Positions 59,903 through 64,000 of a stretch of 64,000 nucleotides of DNA are shown in pieces. The notes under the pieces are model-generated. The model searched no databases. It saw only the letters and a program-made list of their open reading frames with translations, and was not told the origin of the DNA. Each line of letters starts with the position of its first letter. Position 1 is the stretch's first letter. Both the position numbers and the translations under genes were made by a program. Source of the DNA: Bacillus dicomae (GTDB taxonomy: Bacteria > Bacillota > Bacilli > Bacillales > Bacillaceae_G); the NCBI RefSeq assembly GCF_006494425.1, contig NZ_VHIV01000001.1, forward strand, positions 806,001 through 870,000. The letters run 5' to 3'.

Positions 59903-61546
59903 ATGCCTGAGCAACACACAAAAGGGGATACGAGCACAATTGTGCTAGAAAAAGAAAAGGAGCTTTTAACGCCTCAAGAATGCGATATTCTTGGCGAAAT
60001 TGCAAATATATCATTTGGTTCAGCTTCGACTGTATTATCAACAATCTTAAATAGGCAAGTAAGCATTACTGCTCCTCGTATAGAATTGGTAGATTTATAT
60101 GATTCAAGCGACGTCGAAGTTCCACACGTTGTATTAAACATTCATTTTACAAAAGGATTAGATATGGAAAACCTTCTTGTTCTTAAGCAAGATGTTGCAT
60201 TATCCATTGCTGATTTAATGATGATGGGAACAGGTGAAGTGGAAGACGGAAAAGAACTTGGTGAATTAGAACTAAGTGCTGTACAAGAAGCGATGAATCA
60301 AATGATGGGGTTCGCAGCTACATCTATGTCTGAATTCTTCCAAGATACAGTAGATATGTCTCCGCCGACAATTAAAGTTGTAAAGTTATCAGAAGAAATG
60401 GAGAAAATCTCTGAAATAGATGGGAATCAAACGATTGTTAAAGTATCGTTTGATTTAAAGATAGATAATCTTGTAAATTCTAAACTTGTGCAAATTGTTT
60501 CAGTTGAACATGCGAAACAAATGGTAAATAAATTAATGCAATTATCTGGTGACGTAGAAGAGCAAGACGAGCCAGCAGGAGTAGTGGAAACTGAGATTGT
60601 AGAAGAACAAGTTGAAAAGGAGCATTTAACACAAGAAGAGAAGGATGTCCTTGGTGAAATTGCAAATATTTCAATTGGTTCAGCTTCAACAGTATTGTCA
60701 ACACTATTAAACCAGCCAGTTACAATTAGTACGCCTAATGTAGAATCAATCAATGTTCGTCATTATGATGGAGTACCAGTCCCGTTTGTTATTTTAAATG
60801 TTGATTTTGTTGAAGGTCTAAAGAATGAGAATGTATTCGTATTTACGAAAGATGTCGCTTTAACAATGGTAGATTTAATGATGATGGGAACAGGGGAAGT
60901 TGATTCAGAGAAAGAACTTAGTGAATTAGAACTGAGCGGTATTAAAGAGATCATGAACCAAATGATGGGGCATGCTGCGACGGCGATGTCAGAAATGTTT
61001 CAAGAAAAAATGGACATGACACCACCAAATGTTAAATTCGTAACGTTAAAAGAAGAAATGGAATATTTGGGAGAGTCAATGAAAGTGGACGAACTCGTTC
61101 AAATTACGTTCAACCTTGAAATTGGCGACCTGCTTCAATCAAAAATGTATCAAATTTTACCGATTTCAGAAGCGAAAGAAATGGTAAGAAGACTTCTATA
61201 TCCAATGATGGAAGAGGAAGAAGAGATTGTTACGGAAGAAATTGAAGAAGAAAAAATTGTAGAACCTGTTGTGCAACCTATTGAATTTAAAGAAGTAAAA
61301 CAAATGGAACCAGTATATATGGACACATCCATCCTACAAAATGTAGAAATGAATGTGAAATTTGTATTTGGAAGCACAGTGAAAACAATTCAAGATATTT
61401 TAAGTTTACAAGAGAATGAAGCAGTTGTGCTAGATGAGGATATTGACGAGCCAATTCGTATTTATGTAAATGATGTATTGGTGGCGTATGGTGAACTTGT
61501 AAATGTAGATGGATTTTTCGGAGTAAAAGTGACGAAATCGCTATAA
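59903..61546 (+). CDS. fliY: Flagellar switch phosphatase FliY with duplicated CheC domain
   Basis: The 547-residue protein is longer than B. subtilis FliY (about 378). Two CheC-like domains stand in tandem. The first has DILGEIANISFGSASTVLS near residue 26 and LELSAVQEAMNQMMGFAATSMSE near 123. The second has DVLGEIANISIGSASTVLS near 247 and LELSGIKEIMNQMMGHAATAMSE near 343. An acidic linker (EEEEEIVTEEIEEE) leads to a C-terminal SpoA/FliN domain (about 470-547). All four E..N motifs of CheC-type active centres are kept. It should sit in the motor C-ring and dephosphorylate CheY-P. No other FliN/FliM gene lies in the window. GAGGAGGCAG precedes the ATG. Confidence 0.9.
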   Translation: MPEQHTKGDTSTIVLEKEKELLTPQECDILGEIANISFGSASTVLSTILNRQVSITAPRIELVDLYDSSDVEVPHVVLNIHFTKGLDMENLLVLKQDVALSIADLMMMGTGEVEDGKELGELELSAVQEAMNQMMGFAATSMSEFFQDTVDMSPPTIKVVKLSEEMEKISEIDGNQTIVKVSFDLKIDNLVNSKLVQIVSVEHAKQMVNKLMQLSGDVEEQDEPAGVVETEIVEEQVEKEHLTQEEKDVLGEIANISIGSASTVLSTLLNQPVTISTPNVESINVRHYDGVPVPFVILNVDFVEGLKNENVFVFTKDVALTMVDLMMMGTGEVDSEKELSELELSGIKEIMNQMMGHAATAMSEMFQEKMDMTPPNVKFVTLKEEMEYLGESMKVDELVQITFNLEIGDLLQSKMYQILPISEAKEMVRRLLYPMMEEEEEIVTEEIEEEKIVEPVVQPIEFKEVKQMEPVYMDTSILQNVEMNVKFVFGSTVKTIQDILSLQENEAVVLDEDIDEPIRIYVNDVLVAYGELVNVDGFFGVKVTKSL

Positions 61547-61575
61547 GTCGTTGAAATAGGAGTTTGAGCTAGTAG

Positions 61576-62916
61576 ATGAAAAACGTAAAGTTTTTTCTAA
61601 TGAGCTGGTTATTCATAAATGTGTGTCTGTTCTTCCCTCTGCAAAGTCAGGCGGAAGAACAAATTGAGCCAGATCAAAAACTAAATGAAGTGAATGTACA
61701 AGAAGAAAACAAAGAAGTTCAAGAGCAGCCAGAGCAAGTGGAAGTGAATCAAGGTAAAAAGGAACAACAAGAAGTAGCAAATGAACAAGAGGTCGAAAAA
61801 AAGATAGAGACGGATCAAGGGGTTATTACAGTAAATAAGCCGGAATTAAAAGTTGGCGAAGAAGTGCGGGTTATTGTAGAACCAAAAGAGCAAAATGTTC
61901 AAAGTATAAAAGGTATTTTGCACTTGCCAAAAAACGGCGATCAGTATGAACAAGAAAGAATGCTATCGTTTAAGTATGAAGAGGAAACGAAGCGATGGAT
62001 TGCTAACTATAAGGTCGAAACTTTTGATTTGCAAGGTGATTGGAACCTTCAGCTCATTCAAAGCTACAAAAAAAATGAGAAAGAAGAGCTTTTTGAAAAT
62101 GAAGTGAAAGTCCCTCTTATTCGTATAAATAATGAAACGCCAACAATAGATAAAGAATTACCGAAGTTACATAAAGTTACTATTGACGAGGCGAAGGAGA
62201 ATGTAATTGAACGAAAACAAGGCGATTCTATACGTGTACGAGTGAAGGCAACAGACGTAGAATCAGCCGTGAAAGAAGTTCGTGTTACATTAAAAGGAAA
62301 AGAAAATAAAGAGATTACATTTTTATTAGATTACAATAAGCGCGACATGGAATGGCAAAGAGTATTTGAAATAACGGATGCGTTGCCAAGTGGGACATAC
62401 GAACTACTTGTAGAGGTAGTAGATGCGGCTGGAAATAAACGGATTGAAGCAAGTGAGTATGTCGTTTCTGTTTTGGAGCAAAAAACAGAAGAGGATAAAA
62501 AGATAGAAGAACGAGAGAATGAAGATAAATTAGAAGATAAGAAAGAAATTGAGAAGCAGGAAGAGCCGAAAGTAGAGATCCCGCTTCCAGAAGAAAAACC
62601 GCCAGTTGTTCAAATTCCAAAAAAAGAAGAGAAAGTAAACGATCTTATAAAAGAACCATTGAAAGAGAAAGAAAAAATTACTTATGTTATAAAAGAGCCT
62701 CTCACAGACAACAAGGAAGTAAATAAAACGAAGGCTCAAAAAGATAAAGATAATAACAATCAAGTCATTTCGAAAAAGAAAGAGAAAAAAGAAGAGCCAG
62801 AAGAGAAGAAAGAAGCAAAAAGTGAACAGGGAATACAAGCTTCTAATGTATTTGCTATCATGTCAGGTTTATTCGTACTATTTTTAGTTTTAAAGAGTAA
62901 TAAAGAATGGGGCTAA
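61576..62916 (+). CDS. Unrecognised exported, C-terminally anchored Glu/Lys-rich protein
   Basis: The 446-residue protein starts with a signal peptide (KNVKFFLMSWLFINVCLFF, cleavage probably after SQA near residue 26). Next come Glu/Gln-rich low-complexity sequence, an Ig-like or CARDB-like middle (IRVRVKATDVESAVKEVRVT and SGTYELLVEVVDAAGNK, about 215-300), a long Lys/Glu-rich region (about 305-420), and a C-terminal helix FAIMSGLFVLFLVLKSNKEWG. There is no sortase motif: the end is a membrane anchor with a short cytoplasmic tail. It is 29 bases after fliY. Only an AGGAG 12 bases before ATG 61576 is seen. A motor- or wall-associated role is guessed from context. Confidence 0.8.
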   Translation: MKNVKFFLMSWLFINVCLFFPLQSQAEEQIEPDQKLNEVNVQEENKEVQEQPEQVEVNQGKKEQQEVANEQEVEKKIETDQGVITVNKPELKVGEEVRVIVEPKEQNVQSIKGILHLPKNGDQYEQERMLSFKYEEETKRWIANYKVETFDLQGDWNLQLIQSYKKNEKEELFENEVKVPLIRINNETPTIDKELPKLHKVTIDEAKENVIERKQGDSIRVRVKATDVESAVKEVRVTLKGKENKEITFLLDYNKRDMEWQRVFEITDALPSGTYELLVEVVDAAGNKRIEASEYVVSVLEQKTEEDKKIEERENEDKLEDKKEIEKQEEPKVEIPLPEEKPPVVQIPKKEEKVNDLIKEPLKEKEKITYVIKEPLTDNKEVNKTKAQKDKDNNNQVISKKKEKKEEPEEKKEAKSEQGIQASNVFAIMSGLFVLFLVLKSNKEWG

Positions 62917-62943
62917 GTATTTCATAGTAGTGGAGGCGCTTAA

Positions 62944-63660
62944 ATGGAAATTAAACGTACGACAATTGAAGATAAGACGCTACAACCATTAAAACAGCCT
63001 GCAGCTATTTCGGAACATGAAATTCAGAAAGAACGAAAGCGTAGTAATTTAGTGTTTACTGGACATTCTAAAATTATTACGAAAAATAATGAAATAGGCA
63101 TTTTGCTTGCAAGTTTAGGTGATGGACAGGTTATGAAGGAAATGCTTTCTAAAGAGATGGATACAGTACTGCAACTCTTTAAAAAGCTACATACGTTATC
63201 TGGAGAAGGAAAGCAAACAGATAAAATATTTGAACAAGTAATGAGAAGCTTGCAAGGACTTGTTAAACAAGCGCATATAAAAGAACTTCCTTTGTTAGAT
63301 GGAACGTATGATTTCGCAGAAGTACAACTATCATTTGGTAGAAAGGTACATATTCCGTTATTAGATGTAAGTGCACTCCTTTCTAGAGTGGAAAGTGATT
63401 CGTCAGAAGGAAATATAAATTTAATGGTAACGGTTATTACTGCATATATAACGAAATTGTCTAACGAAACCATTTTAATTAGCGTTACAGATCGCACTGC
63501 TAAAGAGCGGGATGTAAGCGTATGGAGAGCACTTGCAGAAATGAATATGACACAATTATCACAGGCTTTGAAACATACGATGCAAGAACATAAATGGTCT
63601 ATGACGTTTCTTTTTCTCTTTGTATGGATTGTTGCTATTATTTTAATTCGAGTTATATAA
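62944..63660 (+). CDS. Unrecognised tail-anchored protein, 238 residues
   Basis: A cytoplasmic-looking protein with one membrane helix at the very C-terminus (SMTFLFLFVWIVAIILIRVI). The rest is helix-rich, with ERKRSNLVFTGHSKII, VLQLFKKLHTLSGEGKQTD and LPLLDGTYDFAEVQLSFGRK. The LLDGTY piece recalls a short stretch of flagellin, but the rest does not, so I do not call homology. GTGGAGGCGC lies before ATG 62944. It follows the exported protein after 27 bases and ends at a strong terminator, thus is the last gene of the fliY unit. The function is unknown. Confidence 0.78.
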   Translation: MEIKRTTIEDKTLQPLKQPAAISEHEIQKERKRSNLVFTGHSKIITKNNEIGILLASLGDGQVMKEMLSKEMDTVLQLFKKLHTLSGEGKQTDKIFEQVMRSLQGLVKQAHIKELPLLDGTYDFAEVQLSFGRKVHIPLLDVSALLSRVESDSSEGNINLMVTVITAYITKLSNETILISVTDRTAKERDVSVWRALAEMNMTQLSQALKHTMQEHKWSMTFLFLFVWIVAIILIRVI

Positions 63661-63662
63661 AA

Positions 63663-63692
63663 AGGTCGTCACTTTACATTGTGACGACCTCT
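63663..63692. terminator. Bidirectional terminator
   Basis: AGGTCGTCAC and GTGACGACCT form a perfect 10-bp stem around TTTACATT, followed by CTTTT on the right and preceded by A-rich sequence. Confidence 0.93.
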
Positions 63693-63693
63693 T

Positions 63694-64000
63694 TTATATT
63701 TTTTCGTAAAAGAATGTATCAAATCGCTGAAGATTATAACGTTCAGGTGTTAAAATTTGTTCAGTACTACCAACAAATAATACGCCACCTTTTCGTAAAG
63801 CGCGACTAAATTTTTCATAAAGTTTTACCCTTGCTTCTTCAGTAAAGTAAATCATTACATTACGACAAATGATTAAGTCATAATTTGTATCAAACGACTG
63901 CATTAAAAGATCGTGCTGTTTGAACGTCACGTTTTGTTTAATGTTTTGATGTAATGAATATATTTCATTCTCTTTTGTGAAATGACGCTCTTTTAAATCG
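63694..64000 (-). CDS. cheR: Chemotaxis protein methyltransferase CheR (C-terminal part, runs off the window)
   Basis: The minus-strand frame is open from base 64000 and stops at 63694, giving the last 101 residues. It reads KERHFTKENEIYSLHQNIKQ, then TFKQHDLLMQSFDTNYDLIICRNVMIYFTEEARVKLYEKF and ALRKGGVLFVGSTEQI. IICRNVMIYF is motif-diagnostic of the CheR SAM-binding fold. CheR methylates glutamates of chemoreceptors. The N-terminal part with the helical receptor-binding domain lies beyond the window edge. It is convergent with the fliY unit. Confidence 0.93.
   Translation of the reverse strand, partial: DLKERHFTKENEIYSLHQNIKQNVTFKQHDLLMQSFDTNYDLIICRNVMIYFTEEARVKLYEKFSRALRKGGVLFVGSTEQILTPERYNLQRFDTFFYEKI

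Noticed and set aside
62315-62838. Minus-strand frames of about 100 codons opposite the Glu/Lys-rich protein
   Set aside because: They read as Phe/Leu-rich complements of GAA/AAA-rich codons and have no ribosome sites.
63270-63340. Flagellin homology of the 238-residue tail-anchored protein
   Set aside because: Only LLDGTY and a few residues resemble flagellin; the rest, including a C-terminal membrane helix, does not.

Overview
The window looks like a chromosomal segment of a Bacillus cereus group bacterium (cereus, thuringiensis or anthracis). It is AT-rich, uses strong AGGAGG-type ribosome binding sites with frequent TTG/GTG starts, and places rho-independent terminators between nearly all gene units. 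Recognisable group markers are a GerN-type germination antiporter, an Hfq paralog, YjcZ- and Spo0E-type sporulation genes, and a chemotaxis/motility cluster of motA-motB-cheY-cheA-fliY type with cheR beyond it. No rRNA, tRNA, CRISPR array or intact insertion sequence was seen.

Layout. 1-2.2 kb: the tail of a truncated P-type ATPase, a YpcP-type 5'-3' exonuclease and an FbpB-family small basic protein, followed by three successive hairpins. 2.2-10.1 kb: an exopolysaccharide operon with acyltransferase, chain-length regulator, tyrosine-kinase-like protein with degraded ATP motifs, phosphoglycosyl transferase, flippase, polymerase and two glycosyltransferases. 10.2-27.0 kb: a beta-helix protein convergent with a 5,040-residue protein built from 35 DUF11-type repeats. 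Each of these two genes is preceded by a SigmaK-like promoter with identical spacing (AC, 17 bases, CATANNNTA), which suggests expression in the mother cell late in sporulation. 27-41 kb: metabolic and transport genes, including a QueT transporter behind a class I preQ1 riboswitch, a cold-shock protein, a YjcH/ActP-like symporter pair, a class III aminotransferase and GerN. 41-55 kb: an RNase J paralog, a MerR regulator next to a MATE pump with a textbook MerR-type promoter, a nitroreductase, a DJ-1 protein, a TSUP permease, two MFS exporters, small sporulation genes and the Hfq paralog. 55.4-64 kb: flagellar stator and chemotaxis genes, including a FliY with a duplicated CheC domain and two unrecognised membrane-anchored proteins.

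How parts fit together. The polysaccharide operon contains the core parts of a Wzx/Wzy-type pathway: initiating transferase, flippase, polymerase, chain-length control, two glycosyltransferases and an acetylating enzyme. Directly downstream lie two probable SigmaK genes for large repetitive or beta-helical proteins without signal peptides. The most interesting hypothesis here is that the giant repeat protein and the beta-helix protein are spore-surface components, perhaps working with this polysaccharide. The right end forms a motor and signalling module: stator (MotA/MotB), CheY, CheA, a four-motif FliY phosphatase and CheR.
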